A stretch of 64,000 nt of DNA, taken from Oxytricha trifallax (taxonomy: Eukaryota > Ciliophora > Spirotrichea > Sporadotrichida > Oxytrichidae). Shown here piece by piece: positions 21,601 to 33,339 of the stretch. Location: contig ARYC01017455.1 in assembly GCA_000711775.1 (NCBI GenBank), positions 1 to 64,000 on the forward strand, read 5' to 3'. Position numbers and translations under genes: made by a program. How positions within the stretch are numbered: position 1 is the stretch's first letter; each line of letters opens with the position of its first letter. Under the pieces are notes generated by a model. That model did not search any database and was not told the origin of the DNA. It saw nothing but the letters and a program-made list of their open reading frames with translations.

Positions 21601-22281
21601 ATAAATGAGGTTCATACACAAAAGTATATTTATTTCTAGAATTTGTTAAATTTTTTAGTTCTACCTGAAACTTTAGAAAATGCATCGAGAAGGTAAATAT
21701 TGGTCTGGTTGTGCGGGAAGCCCAACACAGGAAAAACAACGATAGCAAAACTATTGAGATAAATGTTTATCGCTGAGGACTTCAAAATCTTAAATAGAAC
21801 ATTCTGCATCGATTCCAGCAAGCCTTAATAAGAACCGTAATTTGTAATCATGGATGAAATTAAGAACAAAATTTTCTAAAACGGAGAAAAGATAGATGAT
21901 CTCAAAACATTCTATGAAGGAGAGGGGTCCCCAGTCAATCTTAAATATAAAAGTCCTGTGATCAGATTTCTAAGGTACCAGGTGATTGCTACCTCTAATA
22001 TTCTGCTGTTTGACGAAATGAATTTTCTGGACAAAAAGTCATTTGAGATCAGGATATTGAAAGTGGAGTTTTCAGAGAAGATGCTCAGATCAGATGATAA
22101 GTTCCCTTTTAATGAGGTTGAGCTGGCACTATACTTTAAGAAGCTATTAGTAGAGGATGGTGATGCTGATTTGCTAATCGACGAGGAGACAATTACAGGA
22201 ACACATACACTGATCATGATGTTACACAGATACAGCAGGAGTAATTAGATGGTCAAGAAAGCTTAGCAGAATGATTATTGA
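21601..22281 (+). CDS. Superfamily 3 helicase (Rep-like), C-terminal domain
   Basis: Open from about 21601 to TGA 22279-22281 with TAA/TAG as Gln. Motifs in order are Walker A GKPNTGKTT, Walker B QFVIMDEI, KIDDLKTFYEGEGSPVNL, motif C VIATSN, then KVEF and KFPFNEVELALYFKK. The spacing and the FPFN...L.YF block match the helicase at 7781-9030. The N-terminal part expected of a full Rep is absent or lies beyond the TBE insertion. This is the resident gene of the element bounded by the repeats at 11109 and 22817. It would unwind DNA during replication of the element; this role is inferred. Confidence 0.75.
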
Positions 22282-22412
22282 TGTGAATACCATTTGTATT
22301 TATTAAATTGAATTTACTAATAATTCTAATCACTCTTCCTATTTTGTACAATCTGTTTTTTAAAAAAAACTTATTTCTCAAACTGTACAATGTCTGGTGT
22401 ACAATATTGTCA

Positions 22413-22831
22413 TTAGTATTTGTTCTAACCGAGATACCCCTCCCCACCCCCAACTTATTTTATTATAAAAAAATACTTTAATAATTTATAAAATCTATTA
22501 TATATGAAAATTTTAAAAATTATTGATTAAATATTTATAATAATTTTTAAAATCTTTTATAAATGAGAATTTTAAATTTTTATTGATTGAATAATAATTT
22601 TTATTAATAATTAAAGCTTAATAATTTTAATTATATTTAAATTAATAATAATGATTGATTTATAAAATTCTCATTTATAAAAGATCTTATAAATTTTTAA
22701 ATTATTTTATTATTATAAAATAGGTTGGGGGTGGAGGGGGTATGGGGAGGGGTATCTCGGTTAAGGTTGGTGGGTGAGTGTGGGGGGGGGGTGGGAAGGG
22801 GTATCTCGGTTAGAACAAGTATTAATTAAAA
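22413..22831. repeat. GC-skewed inverted repeat
   Basis: TTGTTCTAACCGAGATACCC followed by CTCCCCACCCCCAAC on the left is mirrored by GTTGGGGGTGG...GGGGTATCTCGGTT on the right. The right arm is duplicated (22745-22765 and 22795-22815). The strongly G-rich right arm (22724-22800) could form G-quadruplexes. Confidence 0.75.
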
Positions 22832-22972
22832 TAATATATTTAATTTTAAAAGTGCATTAGGTCTAATTACGATTAGAGGCTTAACAAATTAATGCCAGTT
22901 ATAGTTACATATTTAATAATGATATTATTGTATTTCTTAAATTTCCTAATATTATCTACAATATCAGTACTT
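22817..22972 (-). repeat. Right terminal inverted repeat of the disrupted helicase element
   Basis: Reverse complement of 11109-11262. Similarity ends abruptly on both sides. Confidence 0.85.
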
Positions 22973-23503
22973 AATCTTATTTAATTATCATCAAACTTCA
23001 TTATTTAGCAATATAAATTATGTTAAGAATTAATATTATTCTCTTATGAAATTATCTTCATATCATATTATTATAACAAACTTATTAATTTTCAAATTTG
23101 TATTAATTTAATCCAAAATACATTTAATAATAATATATCTCAAAAATGTTTTTTATTATTTTATTTTAAATTAATAGAAAAGTTATTTATTTTGCCTTAA
23201 ATTTATAAATATTATTTCTAAATCTTACTGAGATTATTATCTATCGATATTATTATTGACATAGATTAATCAATTTACTACTTTAATCAATTTATATTCA
23301 TATATTTATTGTTGCAATCAATTATTATTTCTAATAAATCATTTATTAGCATTATATTAATATTAATTAATGAGGTTTATTAATTCCAGAATCTCGCTAT
23401 CGCCTCAACTAGTGCTTGCTTTATTCTAGTCTTTCTCGTGTCTCTCCTGGAAACACTGATGTAGAGCCAACTTTTCAACTGATTTCTGGCATTTCCTCTA
23501 CTC
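22973..23503. other. AT-rich DNA without recognised genes
   Basis: Very AT-rich sequence outside the element. Nothing coding was seen before the TGA of the next gene. Confidence 0.45.
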
Positions 23504-24052
23504 TCACATAATTATCGTGTTTAATGAAGTTATTTATATATAATAATAATTTAACACTTGTGAGTTTAGATTTCATATTTAACAGTAAACACGAATCAAG
23601 TTTTAAAACTAGTGCTGGGTAATCCGCCAAATAGGCTAACAGCTTTTAAGATCTTTTCAATCGCACCCATGTAATTATGTTTGTCTTCAGGATCACAATG
23701 GCAACTATAGCTCTCCTAGATACCTTTATTTCTTTCAAGTCAAGTATATGTAGATGCGTATCATTCCTTATGTTTTAATATATATTTATAATTAAAATAT
23801 ATATACATAGACTTCTCTACTTTTTCTGCCTCTAATCGAATAAACTCGCATTTGCAGTTATCCAAGTCACTTTCACTCTCATTTTGATATAAATCGTGAT
23901 CTATCAATCCTATCACACATGATCTTAGTGTCCTTTTGCAATGCTGTGTTTTTCCAACTATGATTTCCTCTAATTGCCATTGCTTTGCACCGTAGTCGAG
24001 ATTGTTTACATTAGTTGATAGATGAATATCGGGATGCTGTTGGCTCTTTGTG
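23504..24052 (-). CDS. Small gene of unknown function with a 40-bp intron
   Basis: Open from about 24052 to TGA 23504-23506. Exon 1 reads TNVNNLDYGAKQWQLEEII, CKRTLRSCVIGLIDHDLY and LDNCKCEFIRLEAEKVEKS. Removing a GT-AG intron of 40 bp (23767-23806) continues in frame with MNDTHLHILDLKEIKVSRRA and WVRLKRSQKLLAYLADYPAL. The frame has no internal TGA and uses more G and C than its surroundings, as a real gene would. I see no known domain or ATG near the start. It could be one segment of a macronucleus-destined gene whose 5' part lies elsewhere. Confidence 0.55.
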
Positions 24053-24689
24053 ATTATTCATCCACATCAATTTTATCATTAATATGTTATAATAGAATAT
24101 AAATAAGTATTATTACTTATACATATTACTTTTCATGATAATAATTATTTTATATAAATAATCTAGACAAAATAATAACTTATACATATTCAATTGCATT
24201 TAAATAACATTTGAATGTTTCCCTGATTTTCTTGTTTTAATTTCCCGTTAATTCAACTTAGCATGTGAAATTCAAACAACTAATATGAATATCACAGGCT
24301 GTGTTAGTGGGGAGATACTGGTTTATCTAATGAGTAGTTGCTTTATTTTTAATTTCACTGCTTTATCTGTAACCACCATGATAAATGCAATCTATAAACA
24401 TCTAAATGATTTGATTCTTTCAAAAGCAATAAGATTTGTCTCTAAAGCACCATATAAGTTATTCTTTCAAGCCAACGAACGAGTGCTTTCTTCCTTTTCC
24501 CAACTCATTGCTTTTCTCTGTTGAATTTTGGGGTTAAACTAGCGAAAATGAACTGCTAACATCTTGATTGGCTTACTACTGGAGATTAGTTCTCTAATTC
24601 AAAATTAAGGTTTCTGTAAGAAAAAAAAGATTGTTAAATGTGATTTAAATTTTAGTTTAATATTAATTATATATAATCATTTCATTTCA
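24053..24689. other. AT-rich DNA with a short possible coding patch
   Basis: 24285-24530 is somewhat GC-richer than its flanks and open in more than one frame on both strands, but no frame stands out. The rest is AT-rich without features. Confidence 0.35.
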
Positions 24690-24845
24690 ACCTCCAGACA
24701 ATGGGAGGGATATGAACTCTTATGAAGGAACTTTAGCAAAAAGGACATTGTCCTTTCTTAATTGATATGCTCAGGGGGGCTTGACCCCTCGATGCGAGTT
24801 AATTATTATTATTATTATTATCATTATCATTTCATTTTTTAATTA
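24690..24845 (+). repeat. Retroposon 3' end, truncated copy
   Basis: Two short hairpins (AAAGGACATTGTCCTTT and GGGGGGCTTGACCCC) followed by TCGATGCGAGTTAATT and an ATT repeat. The same succession of hairpins and tail ends the sequence at 40985-41110. This fits a 5'-truncated LINE or SINE copy. Confidence 0.6.
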
Positions 24846-25573
24846 TAAATATAAATAAATACTTTTAAAGATTATAAATATTGTTAAAGATATAATGAAT
24901 ATAATACTTAGTATTAAGCTCTTACTTATTGAATTAACTTAATCACAAGTGCACTCGCATACATTAATGTCATTATTAATCTTCATATTTCATTGTTTAT
25001 AGAATATTCATTTAAAAAGAATAAAGCACCTTATAAAGAAGATAAATTTAATTACTTTTACAAATATTATTAAAGGGATTAAATTAATATAATTTTAGTT
25101 GGGTAAATATCTGTTTTAACTATAGTTAAGAGTTGTTAAAATTTAATTATATCAGTGTAAATCCTAAATTATAACAATATTTTCATTTTACATAGGTAGA
25201 ATTTAGCTTAGAATTTTGCATATTTAATACTACTAAAACCAAATAAATTGTTTTAATATTTTTAAATAAATTTAGATTCTGACTCAATGTGTTTTGTAAC
25301 AAATAATAACATTACATTTTAATTCTAATTTATATTTGAAATTAATTTCATTAATATTTTATAAATCAATTTGTTATTGCAGAATTCTATTCTATTACAT
25401 AAAACTATATATACTTATATTTATGAAATGTTAAAGAATTTGGTAGTAGACAATATATAAAGCTCAGATGATTTTAAGTTTTATTTTGACTTTAATTACA
25501 TACAGAAGAAGAAAAAGAATTGTGAAATTAAGATAATCATTGTTGATGACCGCTTGAAAACAATCAAATTTAG
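24846..25573. other. AT-rich DNA without recognised genes
   Basis: No ORF, repeat or RNA gene recognised. Confidence 0.45.
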
Positions 25574-25850
25574 GGAAGTTTCCTGACCCCGTGCATATCC
25601 CCACCTTTTTAATATAATCAAGATTTTTTATTAAGTCATTGTCTCATTATATATTATAAATTAAGTGACAATAATAAATAATATAAGTTAGTATGATAAA
25701 ATATTTGAAATTTTTATTATGATAATAATCTGAACTAAAATGTTCAAGATTTTGAGAAATATTTAAAAATTATATTATGATGTATGGGCCAAGAAGCTTC
25801 CCCCTCCTGGGTACATATACTATTTCGGAAGCAGGAAATATCCCCACTCC
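25574..25850. repeat. Weak inverted-repeat pair (MITE relic)
   Basis: GGAAGTTTCCTGACCCCGTG on the left and GAAGCTTCCCCCTCCTGGGT plus GCAGGAAATATCCCC on the right give a degraded inverted pair. It resembles the element at 2318-2826 in its GTTTCCTG core. Confidence 0.35.
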
Positions 25851-25914
25851 AAATTTTTATAATTTGTTTTAATTAGAATCAATTCATCTAAGAGTCATAA
25901 ACATTTTTCACGAA

Positions 25915-26395
25915 GTTAACTAGTCGCACTATAATAACTGTTATCTCTTTCCATAAATATCAAACTTCTTTATAACTATACATTCTTTAATGAAAGTACT
26001 TGCTGGCAAGTTATAAAACTCGTTATACAAATATGTTTCGCTATTTGTTGATTCTTTAAAGTTCAATCTAAATTGATCTATAAATCTACTATAATTACTG
26101 TTAAATGAGCGATAACTGAGTAGATTTTGGTGTAGATAATAACTACCTATCTCCAAAAGGAAAAAGGATTTGTACATACTACATCATACTAGCAGTGTTC
26201 CTTCAAAAATATAACCTCCATAAAATTTTCTATGTCTAATTCGCCTTTTTGTTTAGTTAGATAAGCATAATATTAAAATTTTCACCTTTTTTTTAATTCC
26301 TTAAAGTTCCCTTTAAATGGACGCTAATTTAGAGCTCTTACTTTAGCTTTTTTTCTTGCAATAAATAATGGAATCCTTTGTACTTTTGAGGGATC
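25915..26395 (-). pseudogene. Degenerate ORF of unknown function
   Basis: Continuous minus-strand frame except for one TGA near 26190. It reads KSSKLASIQRELQGIKKKV, RRIRHRKFYGGYIFEG, then YKSFFLLEIGSYYLHQNLLS and NEFYNLPASTFIKECIVIKK. Composition is protein-like but no family is recognised. Confidence 0.4.
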
Positions 26396-27864
26396 ATGTA
26401 AATTGCACTTCATTTGACTCATTTACGGTGAGAGAAAATAGCCTTGCATCATTCTTGAAATAATGGCTGACCTTTTTTAATCAATTATATTTCAACTTTA
26501 TTAATAGTAAAAAATTCTCCAAGCGCACTTAAATTTTAGATATCATAAAAATCCGAGTTCTTTACATGGTATTCTTATAATTATTTTACTCTTTAGAAGT
26601 ATAAAACAAAATGCCTCAAAATATCTATATATATACTGTATAATTTTTCTTATGATTTTTTAGAAATTTTTGGTCTTTTTACAACTGTAATTTAATGGCA
26701 AGAGAGAATCAATATTATTTAGTGAAATAGTCTTAAGCGTCCAAAGTTTACTATTTAGCAAGGTGTTCTATTACTTTTCATTCTTCATGGCTCAGATGCT
26801 CTTCGATCAAATTTGACTTGACCTTAATTAAAACGAATCTCTTATCTATATTGATAATTTACAAAACATAGGAAAATTATTAAGAAACAAATTAAACAAA
26901 ACTGCATCGATTTATATATCAGAAATTCAATTAAAACAAATAAATATTTAATTAAATTAACAGCAGTCATAAATATATCCTCGCATTTTGTTGATAATTT
27001 GTAATTTATTTAGGTTTTTAATATATTTTTTATTTAATAATTTCTCAAGTGATTTCTAATTCTATGAAACAATATAGTGAATAAGATTTGAATATACATG
27101 TTAGGATTCTTCATGTGATCTGTTAAATTCATGCAAATTCATAAAACACAGCGATCTCATCCTGAATAAATAATAATTTTTAAGTCCTGAATTAATGCAG
27201 TTTCAATAAATAAGAATTAGAAATCATTTGCCAATTTTAAGATGAGAAAGCGCAAGCATATTGTTATTATAAAAGTTTTAGAATTAGAAATTAGAAAATA
27301 TTGTACTTGAAATATTACAGAAAAGAATTTTTTAAATAAGTAGACCAATTATTAAAGCAATTTCGTAATAAAAATATTTGATGATCATAATAATTTTTTT
27401 ATATTTGTAAATCATAATATTAATTAATATAATTTACTATTTCTTAAAAATTTAATTGCAAATTTTAAAGCATCAATTTAATTAAATGAATAGCAAATTA
27501 TGTGATTATCAAAATATATTGTAAGAGAATTCTTAAACTATTTGTTGTCAAATAAAAAGTTTATAACATTACTTTTTTATATTTCTGAATTTATCCAAAT
27601 TAGCATTTAAGAGACTAAGATTTATTTAATTGAATGTTTTTCAATTTTTTGATTTAATCAAGATGATTATATAAATTGATAAAAATCAGCAATTAACTGA
27701 TAAATATTTTAAATAATTAGAATGTTTTTGTCCAGATATTTTTCAATTAAAATATTATTATATTAAAATATTTTTTCACTTGAAATATTGGATATTATTA
27801 GTTAATTCTGGTTTAACTAAAAAGTACTCTAATAAGTTGAAAATAATATATTTTTATCATTAGC
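26396..27864. other. AT-rich DNA without recognised genes
   Basis: About 1.5 kb of very AT-rich sequence. Frames are open only as expected when TGA is the sole stop. It ends at the AAT duplicated by the TBE. Confidence 0.5.
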
Positions 27865-27867
27865 AAT

Positions 27868-27990
27868 CAAAACCACAAAACACTTTCAGTAGTTTGATTG
27901 AGTTTTTGATTGATAAAAGTAGACTATTAGTGCATACTTTATTAGTTTTAATAGGGTTTATGTAGGGGTTTAATGTTTAAATATTAGTAT
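27868..27990 (+). repeat. TBE left terminal inverted repeat
   Basis: Matches the reverse complement of 31880-32015 almost base for base (AGTAGTTTGATTGAGTTTTT and TTTATGTAGGGGTTTAATG). The transposase start lies just inside. Confidence 0.92.
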
Positions 27991-28003
27991 TTTAAGTGAG
28001 TAT

Positions 28004-29052
28004 ATGCGAGGTTTGGGGTCAGTTTATGACAGTGAGTATATAGATTTATTGTTTAAGTTGCGTTATGGATGTGATGATTATAGTGATCAACTCAAACCTA
28101 TTCTTAATTACACATCTATAGCAAGGCTGCTCCATAAATCTCCTGCAACTGTGAGGTCTCATTGTCTATTAGCATTGAATTTAATGAGATAGGAGCTTAA
28201 TTCTAAGCCTAAGAGACCCTTAAAATTTTAGCAGCATCATATTGAATATCTCATTAATGACAAGATTCTTAAATACTGGCCTCATTTATCTCTAGCCTAG
28301 AGAGCTGTGATGTTTCATCGCCAATTTCCTGAGCTTCATATCTCTGCTTTATCTATGCTAACATATATAAAAATAACGGAATATATTACAAGACAGTCAA
28401 TCGCATTAAGAAAGTGATTGACTTTAATGTTCCATTTTATAAGACTAATTTAAATTATATATTCGATTAAATGCAGAGGTCTTAAGAGCATAATATAAAG
28501 TTCATTCATGCTGATGAGGCAGTATTCATGTTTAATACCTTCATATCGAGGTCTTGGTATAAGAGGTACAGCAAAATAGAAGTTTATGATCAAAAGGTTA
28601 AGATATAAACTCATGCAATTCTTGGTAGAATCAGTGAAGATAGTGGCCTCGAGACTTATGTCATTCACCCTCATTCTATGAAGACTGAATAATATATTAA
28701 GTTCTTGCAATAACTCAGAGAAAAATACGCTGACTAAGAGATTATTCTATTCGTTGATAACTTGTCGGTTCATAAAACTAAAGACTCAAGGAAAGAATAT
28801 GAAAGGCTAAATATAACACCTGTATTTAATGTTCCTTACAGCCCTTAGTTCAATGGAATTGAATTATATTGGGAGTTATTGAAAGAACACTATAAGAAAT
28901 TGCTGCTCTATCACTTGATGCACGATCTGAAGATAGATAAAGTAGATTTTATTTAGAGTTCTGCTAAAAGAGTCAGTGATGAGAAAGCTAAAGTGTGCGC
29001 AAGAGAAGAGAGATTTTGTGTATATAAATAAGTATTAGATTTAAACGAATGA
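28004..29052 (+). pseudogene. TBE transposase (DD34E, IS630/Tc1 type)
   Basis: The roughly 42-kDa transposase of TBE elements. It starts at ATG 28004 (MRGLGSVYDSEYIDLLFKLR), has a helix-turn-helix-like region (ARLLHKSPATVRSHCLLAL), and ends TGA 29050-29052. The catalytic triad is visible: IHADEAVF, LFVDNLSVHKT and NGIELYWE, with 34 residues between the second Asp and the Glu. A one-base indel near 28360 (YIKNNGIYYKT) breaks the frame. TBE transposases of Oxytricha are known to be expressed during development and needed for programmed genome rearrangement. It converges with the small ORF, the stops being 6 bp apart. Confidence 0.9.
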
Positions 29053-29058
29053 ATAAGT

Positions 29059-29850
29059 TCACATATTAAATTTTCCCGTAAAGGGATTTGGCTTCTCTTT
29101 CTTTTCTTCCTCTTAAGGCTTGCTAGGGCCCATGTTTCTTCTCTTTTTGTGCCAGCCCCTGCATCTATGTTCATCTCGTCTGCTTTTAGAAATCTTTGAA
29201 GAGTCTCTTACTCAATTCATGCTTTACTTGAGACTTTCTCTCTCTGTTTAATTTGCTGCGCTCTTTCATCAAGTATATAGCAGTACCAGGTTTTTCTATA
29301 AAGTTAGAAGACTAAGCTTACTTGAGATGAAAGGATGCTTTTAAAGTTCCTACAGCCAGGTATCACTTATTTTAATACCTTGCTTCTCTTTTTCTTCAGG
29401 AGAGATGCTGTATCGTTTCTTGTGAGCTTCTTAAATAACTTCATTTAAGTACTCAGGTTTCAGAGTTGCAAGAACACCAAAGAAGAAGTTTCTCTCTGGC
29501 AACTTATTAGAGAGCTATAGATTTGATGGAAGATAGAGAGCTACATCCGGATCACTCATAGCATCGTCATATAGGTTTGTCACTGATATTTCAAGGTAGT
29601 TAGGAATTTCATTAATCCTAATTTCATTAGACTTAAAAGCTTTTTTCTCTTCACTCATTAAGGCTTTTAAGAATAAGATTTTAGTTCCCTCCTAAGTCGG
29701 CAAGAACAATCCAACTATAATGGATTTATAAATCTTACTTAAGCACTTACCTTGCTATACCAAATATTTATAGAGGTCCTCTTTACTTAGAAATTTTCCT
29801 ATTAAATCTTGAGATTAGAATCTCTTCATTGCATCATTCATAGACTCCAT
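29059..29850 (-). pseudogene. TBE small ORF
   Basis: ATG 29848-29850 (MESMNDAMKRFQSQDLIGKF), a 36-bp intron, LFLPTQEGTKILFLKALMSE, EISVTNLYDDAMSD, LSNKLPERNFFFGVL, EAHKKRYSISPEEK and finally a Lys/Glu tail ending at TGA 29059-29061. Homologous to 57796-58587 and 63006-63788. The region around 29290 contains TGA in the expected frame, so this copy is probably frameshifted. Function unknown. Confidence 0.82.
29715..29750 (-). other. 36-bp intron of the TBE small ORF
   Basis: GTAAGTGCTT...CATTATAG. Same length and position as in the copies at 58452-58487 and 63106-63141. This copy has no TGA inside and would also read through. Confidence 0.75.
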
Positions 29851-30414
29851 CTTGCTTCCTCTTTCTAGAAATGTTAATGAAATTTAAAATTATGGATATC
29901 CATTCTAAGTATATTAAAATCTTACTACTAAATAGGGAGGACCTACTGGAGGTCAACCTTGAAAAGATATGAGGAGAAGCATTGAAAAACTTGCTCCAAG
30001 TTTCACAGATTGATTTCCATTTTATCAAACTTTCTCCATTAAATTGCTTCTAATAATGTTTAATATTTTTAGTAGGTCCTCCAAATTAAGTTCAAACTTT
30101 ATTAGGAGTTAAATTTCAAGGTTATAAGTTAATAAGGAGCATATTAAATTAAAAAATATTTAATAATATAACATCCAAATTAAGTTCAAAGTTGATTTGG
30201 AGGACCTCCTAGAGAAACAAAACTTCATTTGGAGTATTTTAATTTACTAAAATGTATAAAATTTTCATAAAATATGTCAACTTACAGTTTTTTATGGTTA
30301 ATTAATTTTCTTACCTCTCAGCAAAGAATCTACTAAAGATTCTTATACTCTACTATAATAATTTATCTAGGTAGATTTTATCATTATTATAATAAAATAC
30401 ATCAGCAAACTAAA
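29851..30414. repeat. TBE spacer with AGGTCCTCC repeats
   Basis: Non-coding spacer between divergent genes. The words GGAGGACCT and AGGTCCTCC recur in both orientations (29936, 30073, 30201), the counterpart of the GGTACC words in the other TBE subfamily. It may hold divergent promoters or transposase sites. Confidence 0.6.
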
Positions 30415-31854
30415 ATGAGTGCTAACCTGTTAAGAAGAGCGGCATTGCTTGGATCAAGTCAATAAAAGTTATCATTCCAGCAACAAAGAAAAGTAGAGAC
30501 CAGAGACGCTTGTACTTAGTGGGAGCCTACTTATTACAAATATGACAAGTCCGGCTTTTATATTTAAATATAAGTTAATGTAGAGGTTATCAAAGAAGCT
30601 GTGAGAATTGAGGGGGAGGTTAAACAACCGGCCAGAGAGTATTAATAAATACCAGCCAAAGTTGACTATTAATGCAAAGAATGCAAAAAGGTTTTCCCTT
30701 ACAAGTCAACTTATAAGAGACCCTTGAGAGATATACACAACGATATGCCAAGTCTAGATCTCAAGCATTAAAAGAAAGATGAGAAGTATGTCTGTGAGTT
30801 CTGAGAGAAGCCATATTCTCATATTAGAGACCTCAAAGTGCACCTAGAGAAAAAGCACAATTAAAGTTTTGTCTTTATTCATGAACCTACAGGGAATAGA
30901 TTCCTCTAAAAGAGGAGATCAAGAAACCCAGTGGAGTCTCTTAGAGTTGAAGTCTAGAAGTAAGTTAAAATGAAGAAAGCAGTCAAGAACTTTCCAGTCT
31001 CTGAGATCAATAAAATCATGGTTAAAATAGAGGCAATGAAGATTCCTATATTAAAAATTATTGACTTAGATTCTTGCCTAGAAAGCTATCTCACTCTTGA
31101 AGATAAAATAGAGAAGAGAGTCATTACTGATGACTAATATGCTTACAAGATATATCCTTTCAATTACTTCCTTGCTGATGACAAGTTCCAAATGGAATTT
31201 GCTAATGAGTATTATGCTCTTTAAAAGGCAAAGTTAAATGAATGCAGGCATATCATCTAGCTTGATGCTATTTTACTTGGTAAAGATCATGTAGCCTTCA
31301 GGCTTTCTTTACTTGAAATGACTTACAGAGAATTCTTATCTGACAATAGATGTCAGAGATAAATTAGCTAGATAGTATAGCAGATAGTTAAGGGGATTGA
31401 AGAGCTTCACAAGCTAGGTTATGTTCATAGAGACTTAAAGCCAGAGAACATCATGATGAACTTTCAGCCTCTTAGAGTTTATATTATTGACTTCAACAGA
31501 GCTCAAAGAGTGCAAGCCTCTGCATAAGGAAATGTATACGGTACTCCTGGATATTTCCCAGAGAGAGAGGATTGGAGAGATGGAGACACTTAATGGGATA
31601 TCTGGGCTCTAGCAGTAATATTAATAGAGAGCGACATGTCAAGAAACGATTACTTTAGCTGCAGAGATTCTAAGCAGAGAATCAAACAATATCTCGATAA
31701 AAATAACATAAATGGAGGTCTCATAGAACTTGCATACTCAACTATTATCAAGCCAAGCTAAGAGAATTAATAAACAATAGAAACAATCAAACATCAACTT
31801 AGAAAGATAAAATTCAGAGAACTGCCACATGACTCTAAGCTTATGTTTGTGTGA
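30415..31854 (+). pseudogene. TBE zinc-finger protein kinase (480 codons, one nonsense)
   Basis: ATG 30415 to TGA 31852-31854 is exactly 480 codons, about 56 kDa. N-terminus MSANLLRRAALLGSSQQKL, finger 1 CKECKKVFPYKSTYKR, finger 2 with CEF then TGA (30802-30804). The fragment at 1-1229 has TGT there, so the second zinc-binding Cys codon has become the stop. The rest is open: YKIYPFNYFLADDKFQ, LGYVHRDLKPENIMMNF, VYIIDFNRA (DFN for DFG), YGTPGYFPERED and WDIWALAVILIE. All core kinase residues of the catalytic loop are present. Its developmental role is not known. Confidence 0.9.
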
Positions 31855-31879
31855 AATATTTTAAAACCTCGCTTGTTAT

Positions 31880-32015
31880 ACTCACTTAAATTACTAATAT
31901 TTAAACATTAAACCCCTACATAAACCCTATTAAAACCCTAATAAAGTATGCACTAATAGTCTACTTTTATCAATCAAAAACTCAATCAAACTACTGAAAG
32001 GGTTTTGGGGTTTTG
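31880..32015 (+). repeat. TBE right terminal inverted repeat
   Basis: Ends in the canonical G4T4 repeats; followed by the AAT duplication at 32016-32018. Confidence 0.92.
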
Positions 32016-32018
32016 AAT

Positions 32019-33339
32019 GCCTAACTTAAGTAACCTTTTCCTAATAAACATATTTAACAATTTTATTAACATCAAACAAAATCGTAAGAACATCTGTGTT
32101 CACAACGCTTATAGCACATACTTAAAAAATAGTAAAGATCATTTTTAATTAAAATTAACATCTAATACTTAAATTGAGAAATAACTAAAAAGAGTTAGAA
32201 TTAATCGAATCCAGATGCCAATAAGTATTTAAATACAAATAGGAAAAACAAGGCATATTTTAGTTTGATAGCTAAATCTTTTTGAAGTTTTGTTTAAATG
32301 ATACATTCTAGCAGAAATTTATTGTAATAAATCGATTAAAATGTGTTAAAACTATATATTCTTTCATAAAGCATTTCACAAACTCTCTTGATAATAAACA
32401 AAATTAGTCATAACTAGTTTTATTGTTACTCTTCCCAATTTCTATTAATCTTATTAAAAACAGTCAGTATCAATACATTTTCTGGTTTATATTCTTAAAC
32501 AATTTTTGAATATTAATTTCTCAATTATCTCAATTATACATATTATAATATAGAACAAACTTAAATTGACTTTTCTAAGGCTTAAAATGGAATACTTTGG
32601 TTAACATCTGATTCTTAAATAGAAAAGTGAATCCTCGCTTGTATTTTAAGTTATAATTCTTTATTAGATTGAAATAATAAAAATTTATATATCCTAAGTA
32701 AAATTTGCTCAGTCAATCTCTATTTTATTAATTAATTTTTATTTGTTAATACATTGACCATAATTATGAATTTATAATAATAATGCCAACTATTCTTAAG
32801 TAATGATGAGAGAGAGAAAAAAACACATTCTTAATGTCTAAGTCTCATTATCTCTAATTATAGTAATTAATTGCTCATTTTTAATTTATTTTCCTGGCTA
32901 CTTTAACAAAATGAATTAAATTATTTAATAAAACATGAAATTTATCATTAAATAAAAATTTTAATATATTATATAACTGATATTTTTAGTCAATATTCCA
33001 TATTAATGTTTCAAAGAACAATTGCATGATAAAGTTGATAGAGTACTAAATCAGGTATATTAAAAGGATTAATTTGCATTTAAAATCTAGTAATCTAAAT
33101 CAAATTCAAGTATTTATTATTAATATCTTATTATTTTATATTTAATTAATAAGTGCCTATATATTTATGGTTTGGTTGCATTACAATTTAAACAAGCAAT
33201 TAAATTAAATGTTTTATACTTATGATTCTATAAATATTTGAACAAACTTGAAATTTATTTATAGTTCCCATAAATGAAGACAGCATAAACCCACATGACT
33301 AAACCCTAATAATGAGACAAGTAAGAGCATCAATAACTT
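32019..33339. other. AT-rich DNA without recognised genes
   Basis: About 1.3 kb, very AT-rich, no supported gene or repeat. Confidence 0.5.

Larger units (their letters stand above)
27868..32015 (+). mobile_element. Complete TBE transposon (copy 3, 4148 bp)
   Basis: Bounded by inverted repeats of about 135 bp whose outermost bases are CAAAACCACAAAACAC on the left and GGGTTTTGGGGTTTTG on the right. Both ends are flanked by AAT (27865-27867 and 32016-32018), a 3-bp target duplication fitting the TBE ANT preference. Gene order is transposase (+), small ORF (-), kinase (+). The left telomere repeat has two C-to-A changes, while the right one is canonical. Same subfamily as the fragment at 1-1390. 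Confidence 0.95.

Noticed and set aside
25574-25850. Full MITE with clean ends
   Set aside because: The two arms match too poorly to define ends; kept only as a low-confidence relic.
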